Shown: piece after piece, positions 7,854 to 15,839 of the stretch | Position numbering within the stretch: position 1 is the stretch's first letter | Layout: each line of letters opens with the position of its first letter | Source: Bacteroidales bacterium | GTDB taxonomy: Bacteria > Bacteroidota > Bacteroidia > Bacteroidales > WCHB1-69 | DNA length: 64,000 nucleotides | Direction of reading: 5' to 3' | NCBI GenBank assembly: GCA_017554325.1 | Contig: JAFZIP010000016.1 | Coordinates: 1-64,000, forward strand | The notes under the pieces: generated by a model | What the model was told of the DNA's origin: nothing | Database searches by the model: none | The model's input: the letters and a program-made list of their open reading frames with translations, nothing else | Position numbers and translations under genes: made by a program

Positions 7854-10800
7854 CTATTTTAACGATGCCGCCTTGCGGAGGAAGTTCTCCTGTCCCTCAA
7901 ACTCCAGCTGCTTGTCTCTGCTGATGACCGCCTGCCTGTTCTTGGGGTCGCTCATATAGAGGCGCAGCGCGGTCATTTCCTCCAGCATCCTCTCCATTGT
8001 CTCTCCATCTGTTTGGCTGGTGTGGTAGTGGTTGTTTGTGACGGCTCTTTCGGTTCTTTCGGGGACAAATGTACGACTGATGGCGGTTGCGGCTTGGGAC
8101 ACTCTTTGCCCATCGGGCACGGCGAGTTGCAGATCCTGCAAAGGGGCTTTGTTCCCTTTGCGGTACTGTTCAAGGGCTTCAATGACGGGTGCTGTTTCGG
8201 GGTCGCTGACAAGTTCGTTGGAGGCAATCCATTCCCGGCCTCGTTCGCCAGCCACGATGTGTTTCTCTCGCTCGATGAAGCCGCCTTTGTAGTAGGGTTC
8301 CGGCTGTGATTCAATGGCGGCGACCTGTGCGCCTGTGGTGGCCAGTGAGAGTGCCATCGTGACAAGTCCCCAAGGATAGCCGCCGCCGTTTTCAAAACTC
8401 TTGATGGCGGACACGATGCCCGATATGACGGCTTCCGTTACCGCCGCCTGTTTCTCCCTGCGGAACTGTGCCAACGCCACCTCCTTTTCCTTTGCCTCCC
8501 GTTCTTTGTCCATCTGCTCCACTTGGGCGTTGTAGTATTCTTGAGAGATGATGCCCTGTTCCAGCTGCCAGTCCAGTTTGTCCTTCCGTTCATCGCAGTC
8601 CTTCTTGTATTGGTCGAGCAAGGCCTGTTCCTTGTTGCTCTGTATTTGGTTGACGGACTCAAATATTTGAAAGGCGGTGTTGGCAAAATCCTGTAAGACA
8701 TCGGCGATTTCCGACAGGTTCTTCTCCCAATCCTTTTTGAAACTTTTCCAGTCTATCTGTAGAAGTCTGCCGATGCCTGCGCTGCCTTTCTTGCCGTCCG
8801 CCTTTTCGAGGTCGGAAACCTCTTTCTCCATCTTCTCCTTGAGGGCTTTGATTTGGGCTTCAAGCTGCTGGATGCGCTCCTTGTTGCCTTGCTCGTCCAA
8901 TTCCTTGAGTTTAGCGATGGCGGACTGGGCTGCGGAGATGCGGGCTTCATACTCTTTTCTGACGGTGGCGATACGCTTTGCCGTCTCGGTCATTAGGGCT
9001 TCGGAAATGTCCGCCTCGGCGCGTTTCACCACGTCAAGTTCCTCCTGTGCCTCCAGCGCAATCGCCTGCTTTTTCTGCTCCAGCAGTTTTTCAAGCAGCT
9101 TCAGCTCATCCTCGTTGAGGCCTGTGCCCTTTACAGGGTCATAGGCCTCGTTCTGCTTGCTTTGATAGTAGGCGATGTTCTTGTCTATCTCGGCAATGGT
9201 GGAACGCCATTTCTGCTCAATTTGCAGCAGTTCTTTGGAGTAGCTGTCGGTGAGGTTTTGGTCAAGTTTTTCTTTGAGGGTTTGGAACTGCTCGCAGAGT
9301 TTTTCATACTGCTCCATCACTTTCTTCGCCTTTTCGGTGCGGGCGGCTCGGTCAACCTCTTCGATGGCGTTGGCCATATACTCCCGCACTTGGTCGGCGA
9401 GTGCTTTTGCCGCTTTGCCTTTGCTGCTGGAGAAAGCCTCTATCCTGTTCACAAGGTCGCCATACTCTTGCCGGATTTTCTCTTTGTCGGCGGCTACTTT
9501 GTCAAGCCCTATGAGTTCGTCCTTGTTGAACAGTTTCTTAACCTCCTTTTGGAGGTTCTCCCACTCCGTCTGTTTCTTCTTTGCGAGTTCGGCGGCTGTC
9601 TCCACGGCGTTGTTGCCGCTGCTTTCCTCCTCTGCCGCTGTTTCCTCCTCGACTTCGGCGACCACTGCGTCAATTTGGTTGCCGATCCAAGGTGCGAGGT
9701 TCTGTTTGATTTTCTCAATCTTGGCCTGCTGTTCTTGGACGATGGCCGTGATGTTTTGGATGAAAAACTCTTCCTTGCCCGTCAGTTTGCGGTCTTTGAG
9801 AAAATAGCGGTTGATGTTGCGGATAATCTTGTTCCAGTCCCAGCCGTCCTCGGCGAGTTCGACCACCTTGTTGCCGAGTTCCGGCGAGAGGTGCTTGAGG
9901 GAGTATGCGAGCCTGTCCATTTCCTCTTTCATCACCTCCGTAATCTGCTCTTGCTGGATGTCAAGGGCAATCTTGCGTTTCATGGCTGTAATGACTTTGT
10001 TGTAGGCCTGCTCGATGTCTATGATGTTGCCCTTTTCATCCAGCTGGTCTTTGAGCAGTTGGGGGTATGTCTCAATGATTTTCTTTTGCACTTTGTTGTA
10101 CTCGTCAGAACCTTTGCGCAGGTCTCGCAGTGCGTTGAAGAGCTTGTCAATCTCCACTTTCTGCTCGGCGGTTCGGGTGCGGAAGTCTTTCATTGCTTTC
10201 TCTGCCGCCGTGGTTCGGGTGGCCAGCTTGTAGATGGCGGTGCCAGCGGCGATGATTGCAGTGGCGATGGCTATCCACGGGACGGCGTTTGCCGCTGCTC
10301 CCATTGCCCGGATTGCTGCAGCAGCTCTGGCTGTGTTGCCTGCCAGTGATGCTTGTGCAGCAGCCACGGCGTATGTGGCTGTCTTGTAAGCGGCTTTGAG
10401 GACGATGCCGGCTTTTTCGGCGGCGTTGAGTAGCAACAGCCTTGTTTTCAGCAGGGTGACTTTGGCAATGTACAAAGTCAGTGGCGCGAGAATGGCAATG
10501 ACCGCACCTTTGTTTTTGGAAATCCAAGTGGCGGCTGATGAAATCGCCTTGATGCCCGCCGTGCTGGTCTTGGTCAGCTTTATCAGTATCGGGTAGAGTT
10601 TTTGCCCGAGTTCAAGGCGGGTGTCTTGGAATTTCTTCCGGGCTTTCTCCAAGTTGGCCTGCATGTTGTTGTTCTTGACAGAGAACTCCTCATAGCAGGA
10701 CACGCCCTCCAGCATGGCTTTGTTGGCGATTTCCTGTGCGGCCTCCACTTTGTCAAGGCTGTTGGCCATTGAGGAGATGGCGGCAGCGGCACGCGCCCCG

Positions 10801-11834
10801 TCAAGTCCGAGGTCTTGGAAGATTGGCAGCAGCTTGTCGAAACCGCCTGCGCCGGAAAAGCCTTTGAGGACTTTCTTCAAGGCTTCGTTCATGTCGTTCT
10901 CAATCAAGTTCTTGAACTGCTCAACCTCCATTCCGGCAATTTTGGCGAACTCGGCGGGTTTGGATATGACCTTTTGGATGAGCTTTTGGAAGGCAGTGGC
11001 GGACATCTCCACTTTCTGCATGTCCTGGTCAAGTGCGGAGGCGAAGCCGAGGATTTGATCGGCAGCGAGTCCGGCTTGTACGGCGATGCCGCCCAAACGC
11101 CCTGTGAAGTTGACCATGTACTGCTCATTGGCGGTGCTGGTCTTGCCCAGTTCGTTGACGGCGGAGCCCAAGGACAGAAGCTGCTCTTTGAGGGTTTTGT
11201 CTTTGAGCATGTCGGTGGACTTTTTGTAAACGTCCACCATCTTGCCGATGGCAAGTGTGGCATCGTCACCGAGAACGTCTCCCATTGAGACGTTGATGAT
11301 GTCCGCTGCCTCAACGAACTGCTGCACCATCTCTTTGGAGGAGATGCCCAGTTTTCCGGCGATGTAGGCAAGGTTGTTGAGCTGTTCGCGGCTGGTGCGG
11401 GTGTCTAAGTGCTTGAAGCTCTCGTTGAGTTCCTCCACCTGCTCGCGGGTCAGCCCCGTGGTCTTGATGACATCGGAATAGACATCGTCCATGGCGGCGA
11501 GGTCGGTGGCCACCTGCTTGAGAGTGGAGGTCACGTTGTCGATGGAGGAGAGAATCTGCGTCAGGCCTCCGATGCCCGTGCCGAACTGCAGCACCTTGTT
11601 GTACATTTCCGACCATGCGGAGGCGACGGAGCCGATTTCCTGCGCGTGCTCCTTGAGGTATTGGCGCAGCTCCTTGATTTTCTTGGCGTGGGCGATGTAC
11701 TCGTCCGAGCCGATGACCATGCGGTTCTGCTCGTTGACGAGGCGGTTCATTTCCGCCCGTATCTGTTTGACGGAGGCTTCCACCTCCTTGCCGTTGATGT
11801 AGATGGTTACCCTGCGGGTGCTGCTCTTTGCCAT
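7854..11834 (-). CDS. Tail tape measure protein
   Basis: The protein has 1326 residues from the ATG at 11834. A TTG six codons upstream is an unlikely start. The N-terminal 350 residues have the helical pattern of TP901-type tape measure proteins, followed by a block of Ala/Leu-rich hydrophobic segments around residues 440-550. Long Lys/Glu-rich coiled coils follow (about 560-1150), then a short hydrophobic Ala/Gly segment near 1190. Such proteins set tail length and help eject DNA. It is preceded by a candidate promoter (11850-11857) directly after non-coding element A, so it may start its own transcription unit for the tail genes. Confidence 0.92.
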   Translation of the reverse strand: MAKSSTRRVTIYINGKEVEASVKQIRAEMNRLVNEQNRMVIGSDEYIAHAKKIKELRQYLKEHAQEIGSVASAWSEMYNKVLQFGTGIGGLTQILSSIDNVTSTLKQVATDLAAMDDVYSDVIKTTGLTREQVEELNESFKHLDTRTSREQLNNLAYIAGKLGISSKEMVQQFVEAADIINVSMGDVLGDDATLAIGKMVDVYKKSTDMLKDKTLKEQLLSLGSAVNELGKTSTANEQYMVNFTGRLGGIAVQAGLAADQILGFASALDQDMQKVEMSATAFQKLIQKVISKPAEFAKIAGMEVEQFKNLIENDMNEALKKVLKGFSGAGGFDKLLPIFQDLGLDGARAAAAISSMANSLDKVEAAQEIANKAMLEGVSCYEEFSVKNNNMQANLEKARKKFQDTRLELGQKLYPILIKLTKTSTAGIKAISSAATWISKNKGAVIAILAPLTLYIAKVTLLKTRLLLLNAAEKAGIVLKAAYKTATYAVAAAQASLAGNTARAAAAIRAMGAAANAVPWIAIATAIIAAGTAIYKLATRTTAAEKAMKDFRTRTAEQKVEIDKLFNALRDLRKGSDEYNKVQKKIIETYPQLLKDQLDEKGNIIDIEQAYNKVITAMKRKIALDIQQEQITEVMKEEMDRLAYSLKHLSPELGNKVVELAEDGWDWNKIIRNINRYFLKDRKLTGKEEFFIQNITAIVQEQQAKIEKIKQNLAPWIGNQIDAVVAEVEEETAAEEESSGNNAVETAAELAKKKQTEWENLQKEVKKLFNKDELIGLDKVAADKEKIRQEYGDLVNRIEAFSSSKGKAAKALADQVREYMANAIEEVDRAARTEKAKKVMEQYEKLCEQFQTLKEKLDQNLTDSYSKELLQIEQKWRSTIAEIDKNIAYYQSKQNEAYDPVKGTGLNEDELKLLEKLLEQKKQAIALEAQEELDVVKRAEADISEALMTETAKRIATVRKEYEARISAAQSAIAKLKELDEQGNKERIQQLEAQIKALKEKMEKEVSDLEKADGKKGSAGIGRLLQIDWKSFKKDWEKNLSEIADVLQDFANTAFQIFESVNQIQSNKEQALLDQYKKDCDERKDKLDWQLEQGIISQEYYNAQVEQMDKEREAKEKEVALAQFRREKQAAVTEAVISGIVSAIKSFENGGGYPWGLVTMALSLATTGAQVAAIESQPEPYYKGGFIEREKHIVAGERGREWIASNELVSDPETAPVIEALEQYRKGNKAPLQDLQLAVPDGQRVSQAATAISRTFVPERTERAVTNNHYHTSQTDGETMERMLEEMTALRLYMSDPKNRQAVISRDKQLEFEGQENFLRKAASLK

Positions 11835-11849
11835 AAACTGATGTTTTGG

Positions 11850-11857
11850 CAAAGATG
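11850..11857 (-). promoter_or_regulatory. Candidate promoter of the tape measure operon
   Basis: On the minus strand CATCTTTG resembles TAnnTTTG and is followed by GCCAAAACA. This resembles the GCCCCAAA leader after three other phage -7 boxes at 23296, 27966 and 38360. The gene start is 16 bp further on. Confidence 0.45.
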
Positions 11858-11892
11858 GCCTGAACGCCCGTCACAGGATGGGACGGCATAAG

Positions 11893-12010
11893 AAAACCGC
11901 AGTCGTACTGATTGACTGCGGTTTTGTTTCCTTGATGTCCGCGACAACGATAGAAGTGGTTACGAGCAACTTGTTGCGAAGTTTGAACGGATAGCGTGCC
12001 CGGTCGCCCA
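11893..12010 (-). ncRNA. Conserved structured element A, copy 1, with terminator
   Basis: About 85 nt on the minus strand beginning GGGCGACCGGGCACGC closely match a second copy at 27392-27511. The copies differ mainly in a small hairpin, where GCAAC/GTTGC here corresponds to GCCCC/GGGGC there around the same AA. That is two compensating base pairs. The 5' GCGAC can pair with the downstream GTCGC. Both copies end in an intrinsic terminator; here the stem is 11893-11904 with 11914-11925. It lies directly downstream of a small accessory gene and upstream of the tape measure promoter. It could be a 3' UTR-derived small RNA or a structured terminator. No known family is recognised. Confidence 0.6.
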
Positions 12011-12016
12011 AAGCAT

Positions 12017-12670
12017 TTATTCAATTTTTTTCATTTTTCTTTTGGTTGAAGCTTGCAAGCAAATCGAACTTATAATCAGCACAACAACCGCAAGAATAAC
12101 GAACACCAACAATACCCTATAAACTGTATTATCTTCGTATTTGAAGGATAATAGAAGCACAATAAGAGATGTCAATACCCCATAAGCAAGATTTAACAAG
12201 ACATCAACAGGTTTAGAAAAGGATAAATCTTTAAGCAATTTCACTTTTTCTTCGTATTTTGAAGAATATTCGTTGATTATCTTTTGTTTTTCGTCATTCT
12301 CATATTTTTCTTTTATAGATTCCGTTCGTTCATTAACGATTTTACCCAAATCCTCGTTTAAAAACTTAACAGCTTGAAACACGTATTCATTATAATCTTT
12401 GGGCGTTAATTCTTGAATATATTTCATTCGTTTTTGAGGTGTGTCTAAATTCCTTTTCTCTATTTCATCCACTTTTTTATCCTTGTAGACAAAATATGTA
12501 TAACACAATAATTCAGGATGTTTTTCTCCTTTTGAAAATACATTGCAGACTGAAAAAGGATGCTCCCTGTTTATCCCATCAGGAAAACTTGAAAGATATT
12601 CAACATCAGGATAGCGGGACTTAACGAAAGAATCCCAATGATTTTTAATATAATTACCATTTTGTGACAT
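12017..12670 (-). CDS. Accessory membrane protein with C-terminal membrane anchors
   Basis: The protein has 217 residues. A soluble, charged N-terminal region (about 1-150, with a coiled coil near 105-145) is followed by two transmembrane helices (about 158-177 and 184-205) and a basic tail. Its start lies inside the end of the upstream 86-residue gene (17-bp overlap), so the two are translated together. The pair is AT-rich and interrupts the tail operon, which marks it as an accessory module gained by the phage. The family is not recognised. A soluble part tethered to the inner membrane would fit superinfection exclusion, but that is only inference. Confidence 0.7.
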   Translation of the reverse strand: MSQNGNYIKNHWDSFVKSRYPDVEYLSSFPDGINREHPFSVCNVFSKGEKHPELLCYTYFVYKDKKVDEIEKRNLDTPQKRMKYIQELTPKDYNEYVFQAVKFLNEDLGKIVNERTESIKEKYENDEKQKIINEYSSKYEEKVKLLKDLSFSKPVDVLLNLAYGVLTSLIVLLLSFKYEDNTVYRVLLVFVILAVVVLIISSICLQASTKRKMKKIE

Positions 12671-12914
12671 GCTTTAAATTTTTTCTAACTGTGGCTGAAA
12701 TATCACTTGTCGGGATGACAACATCACCTATTACTGTATTAAAAATAAAAGAAGATTTAACAGGACATTTCCCTGCGACAGAATCTTGATTTTTTCTGAA
12801 GATTTCTACATTAGAAACTTGACTATGACCAGCGTCAATTATAACTTCAGTTATAGCCATACGTTTAGATAATTTGTTTTTACTAAATTTAAGACGTTTA
12901 TTGATGTTTTTCAT
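12654..12914 (-). CDS. Small accessory protein overlapping the membrane protein
   Basis: The protein has 86 residues and a Lys-rich N-terminus, with no membrane segment or signal. It precedes and overlaps the membrane protein at 12017-12670 by 17 bp, giving a two-gene unit. The family is unknown. The unit sits between non-coding element B (13218-13440, opposite strand) and element A (11893-12010). Confidence 0.6.
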   Translation of the reverse strand: MKNINKRLKFSKNKLSKRMAITEVIIDAGHSQVSNVEIFRKNQDSVAGKCPVKSSFIFNTVIGDVVIPTSDISATVRKNLKHVTKW

Positions 12915-13202
12915 TATACTTTTTTTTCAAAGTGCAAAAATACAAAAATTAATTCTCTATTCTTTCTATGTATAGTTGTCACTATCTCATTCAGTCCATT
13001 ACTACATTTCTCCCTAAATCATTTCTTTTGAAGCCAATGTGTAATCCTTGGTTTGATCCTTTTCTTTATTACAAGAGACAATTGGAACGCAGATTCCTCA
13101 AAAAAGGGACTAAGAATAAAAAGCATTCTTTTTCATTTTTCCTGAATATTTCATTATGAAAAAAATATTTATTCTTCTGCACAAAAAACAGCAAGAAAAA
13201 GT

Positions 13203-13210
13203 TATCTTTG
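13203..13210 (+). promoter_or_regulatory. Promoter for conserved RNA B, copy 1
   Basis: TATCTTTG is an exact match to the Bacteroidota -7 consensus TAnnTTTG, placed directly before the conserved block that begins TTTGTTACGCAC. This supports rightward transcription of the element. Confidence 0.55.
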
Positions 13211-13217
13211 CCGCCGC

Positions 13218-13440
13218 TTTGTTACGCACACCTTACGAGTACAGAAATATCGTAAGGTTGTGTTGTAAACAATGCCATACGGGTACTTGTCTTATAGCAG
13301 GGATTTCGTTGTCCTATGCGAAAAGAATGGCGATTTCCCTGCGCGGTACCTGCCTTTCTACCATCGGCGCGTGTTTCAATGGCAGAGAGCGAGGTGGGAA
13401 GAGCAAGCAGCAAACTTTGCCCAAGCAATGAATATTGGTT
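13218..13440 (+). ncRNA. Conserved structured RNA candidate B, copy 1
   Basis: About 220 nt are conserved with 34598-34816. Invariant blocks include TTTGTTACGCAC, GTCCTATGCGAAAAGAAT, GCGGTACC and CGGCGCGTG. These blocks sit in loops or between paired arms. Near the 5' end ACCTTACGA pairs with TCGTAAGGT. GCAGGGA pairs with TCCCTGC around the invariant GTCCTATGCG loop. A further stem ends CTACCAT/ATGGCAG around CGGCGCGTG. Arm sequences change between copies while pairing is largely kept. The 91-codon frame across this region has no match in copy 2. It is not recognised as tmRNA, RNase P or SRP RNA. Confidence 0.65.
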
Positions 13441-13528
13441 AGTGACATGCAGCGATTCATTTTACGAAAAATGTTCATAAATACTGTACATATTTCTCAT
13501 GTAAGTTAATATACTCAATCGTAAAGAT

Positions 13529-13590
13529 ACACCTTAGGGTATCGTTTGATCTGATAGTTTGAGTGCGATTCCCCCAAGGTGTTTATTTTA
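13529..13590 (+). terminator. Large hairpin and T-rich tail downstream of RNA B copy 1
   Basis: ACACCTT (13529-13535) pairs with AAGGTGT (13576-13582), with further pairing of GGG and CCC inside the arms. TTTATTTTA follows. It would end a rightward transcript from the promoter at 13203 after about 370 nt. Confidence 0.5.
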
Positions 13591-13597
13591 CGGTAAA

Positions 13598-14011
13598 TTA
13601 TTGGTCAACAATCTCTATTTTGAAATATCTCTTTCTTCTGATTAGTCCCCTTAATATTGCTAGAAAAGGTAAACCAAATATACCACATAACCATATATAG
13701 TTGGGGACAAGTTTCAAATGAAATAACATCGCAAAAACGGTTATTATATCCCAGACTCCTGTTGCAATAAGCAGTCTTGCATCTACAGGCTCGTATTCGA
13801 CGATTGTATTGTCTTTAGAGATTTGACACTCCTTTGAACTTGAGAAAAAAGATCTATGTTTCAACGTTAAAACAAAAATGTCATTTTCCACAGGGATAGA
13901 CAATGAAGAATAACGACTAATAGAACCAACGAAAACATTGTTAACATAAACATCATAAGGTCCACGAGGAATAATCCCGATTTTTTTTTGTCGAAGTATT
14001 ATCTGTTTCAT
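13598..14011 (-). CDS. Accessory protein with two C-terminal membrane segments
   Basis: The protein has 137 residues. The N-terminal 75 residues are beta-rich, with the look of a small PEGA-like sandwich (IIPRGPYDVYVNNVFVGS, then a hydrophobic core). Two hydrophobic segments follow at about 80-98 and 103-122, then a basic end (RRKRYFK). A near-identical 137-residue copy lies outside the prophage at 45891-46304. Similarity extends past the stop codon for about 35 bp. The gene lies downstream of the 244-residue gene at 14020 with 8 bp between. Function unknown. Confidence 0.75.
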   Translation of the reverse strand: MKQIILRQKKIGIIPRGPYDVYVNNVFVGSISRYSSLSIPVENDIFVLTLKHRSFFSSSKECQISKDNTIVEYEPVDARLLIATGVWDIITVFAMLFHLKLVPNYIWLCGIFGLPFLAILRGLIRRKRYFKIEIVDQ

Positions 14012-14019
14012 CGCAAATT

Positions 14020-14754
14020 TTATGCATTCGGTTGGTTACACTCCTCACACTCGTGCGCCGCAGCGTAAGAAAATAGTGTGCCTGTCACAACTGAGCCGAA
14101 GCCTCCAAAAATCAAACCAATCAATCCCCCCAAACCATCGCAAGCAATCGCCCATTCCTCACAAGTCATACCATTCGGCGGACATTTCCCCGCTGCTTTT
14201 GAGACAAAACTAAAGTCAGCCCATATTTCTGAAGACTCTTTGCCAATTGCGTCCAAACAAGATACAGCATAGTTGTCTAATTCGCCATAATTAGTGTTGA
14301 GAATCAGATTCCACTGTTCTTCCGCCATTTCAGAACTTTCTTTACCTTGCAGGAGATACCTATGCAATAAACTTATATCTTCAATTAACTGGGATGAATG
14401 ATTACCCTTTTCAAGTTCTTTCTTGAAATCTTCTTCAGAAAAGACTATCATAAAATAACGAGATCTATCGTTCTCATTATCCCCATATTCGCTAAGCTTT
14501 TTAATAAGCCCTGCCTTAACATTTAAAATAGAATACTTTGATTCGGGGAGACGTTCCAACAAATAATCGGTAAACCAACCTACTTCTGCAATAAGATTTT
14601 CGGTGGTAATAATTTTGTCAAATTCTTCTGGGTGATTCTCGAGCATAAAGTTCACACATTCATTGTGTAAAGCCGCTATTTCTTCCGGCTTAAGATCGCG
14701 AATATTCTCCATTGCGGACCTTCCCATTCTGATTTTTTTACTAAAAATATTCAT
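14020..14754 (-). CDS. Accessory protein with Gly-rich, Cys-flanked hydrophobic tail
   Basis: The product is up to 244 residues; an alternative ATG at 14712 would give 230. Residues 15-200 are acidic and helical. The end carries CPPNGMTCEEW, then a Gly/Phe/Leu-rich hydrophobic stretch (LGGLIGLIFGGFGSVVTG) and CEECNQ. A long leader-like region followed by a small Gly-rich, Cys-flanked tail recalls some bacteriocin or exported-peptide precursors of Bacteroidota, but no double-Gly leader or transporter gene is seen, so this is only a possibility. It could also be a membrane-inserting phage exclusion protein. It is followed closely by the 137-residue membrane protein gene. Confidence 0.65.
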   Translation of the reverse strand: MNIFSKKIRMGRSAMENIRDLKPEEIAALHNECVNFMLENHPEEFDKIITTENLIAEVGWFTDYLLERLPESKYSILNVKAGLIKKLSEYGDNENDRSRYFMIVFSEEDFKKELEKGNHSSQLIEDISLLHRYLLQGKESSEMAEEQWNLILNTNYGELDNYAVSCLDAIGKESSEIWADFSFVSKAAGKCPPNGMTCEEWAIACDGLGGLIGLIFGGFGSVVTGTLFSYAAAHECEECNQPNA

Positions 14755-15043
14755 TCTTGATTATTTTAAAAGATTAATAACTAAATCAATTACATTTGTT
14801 TTGTAACAATCTATCTTCTTTCAATAGAGGGTAATACAGTCCTATCTGTTGCCATATGCGGTTATGAATATGGTTATTAAAGAAGCCATGGAACCGCATG
14901 GAACCCGACAGGAGAACAGTATTTATTAAGCGCCCTGTTCTGGCGCACAAAGTGTCATTTTTCTTACCAGAAATTGACACGAATGCTTGTGATGGAATGA
15001 GTTTGCAGTCATACTATGTAATTGGCTGTAGAGAATTTGTTTT

Positions 15044-15544
15044 CTAATAATTGCTATACGCTGCTGTCTCGCTGAAGAATAGTCCAGTGAAGGTGAACTG
15101 CAGAGAAGTAGTGTCCCGATAGACCATCTGCTCTGGGACATTCAGGAAAATGTGGTTCTCTTTTTCGTCCACGTACTCTAACGAGCGATCCGGCATAAGG
15201 AAAAAGTCCTCCGAGGTCAAATCAAATGTGTCTGTAGTGGTAGCGGTAACAGCCGTTCCAATTTGCTGAAGTTGAACGGCTGCAATGGTAGCACAGTAGT
15301 TACCATTGCCCATACAGTCAACATGAAAGATATGGCCGTCTATCATAATACACCCCTTGCAATCTCTACTGCTATGTCCTATTGTCATCGCTAAAAGAAT
15401 TGATTGTGCTCCTGTCTTCTCTTCATCAGGTAGCAAAATCACACGGTTGAGTGTTTGTCCTTGTGTCGCTGTTTGGTTTTCATCTTTCTCGCATGCGCCA
15501 AGCAACAAGGCTGCGAGCAGTGTCAATGTCAATACTTTTTTCAT
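15044..15544 (-). CDS. Prophage-encoded lipoprotein under possible LytTR control
   Basis: The protein has 166 residues and a clear lipoprotein signal (hydrophobic 3-16, lipobox LLGAC, Cys18), then an acidic linker. The mature part has a CKGC motif and a second DCMGNGNYC motif, then DFFLMPDRS and a beta-rich end. It is therefore predicted to be exported and lipid-anchored. It is divergent from the LytTR regulator at 15840, and the shared region carries two 12-bp direct repeats 21 bp apart at 87-119 bp upstream of its start. That makes it the likely target of the regulator. Function unknown. Confidence 0.8.
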   Translation of the reverse strand: MKKVLTLTLLAALLLGACEKDENQTATQGQTLNRVILLPDEEKTGAQSILLAMTIGHSSRDCKGCIMIDGHIFHVDCMGNGNYCATIAAVQLQQIGTAVTATTTDTFDLTSEDFFLMPDRSLEYVDEKENHIFLNVPEQMVYRDTTSLQFTFTGLFFSETAAYSNY

Positions 15545-15630
15545 TACGCTTTGATTTTGATGTTACATCGTTATTTTTTCAAAAGCAAAAATACAATTGG
15601 TTTCAACACAATTTATCCCGTCCGTCTGGA

Positions 15631-15663
15631 ATATGTCGCCTCGGAATAAAAATATGTCGCCTC
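15631..15663. promoter_or_regulatory. Pair of 12-bp direct repeats, 21-bp period (candidate LytTR boxes)
   Basis: ATATGTCGCCTC occurs at 15631-15642 and again at 15652-15663, exactly 21 bp apart. LytTR domains typically bind two direct repeats about two helical turns apart. The pair lies between a LytTR regulator gene and a divergent lipoprotein gene. Confidence 0.65.
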
Positions 15664-15682
15664 TCATAAATTATCCCTTAAT

Positions 15683-15691
15683 GGGGGGGGG
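15683..15691. repeat. G9 homopolymer in a divergent promoter region
   Basis: Nine consecutive G residues lie in a very AT-rich stretch between the candidate LytTR boxes and the LytTR gene promoter. Such a tract is prone to slippage and could change promoter spacing. Confidence 0.7.
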
Positions 15692-15807
15692 TATATTATT
15701 GATATTCAATATATTGCAAAATTTATTGGATTTATATTTTTCGAGGTGATAAATAAATTTCAAAGCGACGGGTCATTATTCCTGCCGAAACTTGTCAAAA
15801 AAATGTC

Positions 15808-15815
15808 TATTTTTG
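15808..15815 (+). promoter_or_regulatory. Promoter of the LytTR regulator
   Basis: TATTTTTG matches TAnnTTTG and lies 24 bp before the ATG at 15840. A TTG in the -33 region is present at 15792-15794. Confidence 0.5.
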
Positions 15816-15839
15816 CCGCCGTAATCAAATTGAATCGCA

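Noticed and set aside
9162..10349. 395-codon rightward frame over the tape measure gene
   Set aside because: Antisense shadow of the tape measure coiled coil. Its composition (Phe/Leu/Val-rich) is the reverse of Lys/Glu codons.
13156..13431. 91-codon rightward frame over RNA element B copy 1
   Set aside because: The second copy of the element does not keep this frame, and the conservation follows stems and loops, not codons.
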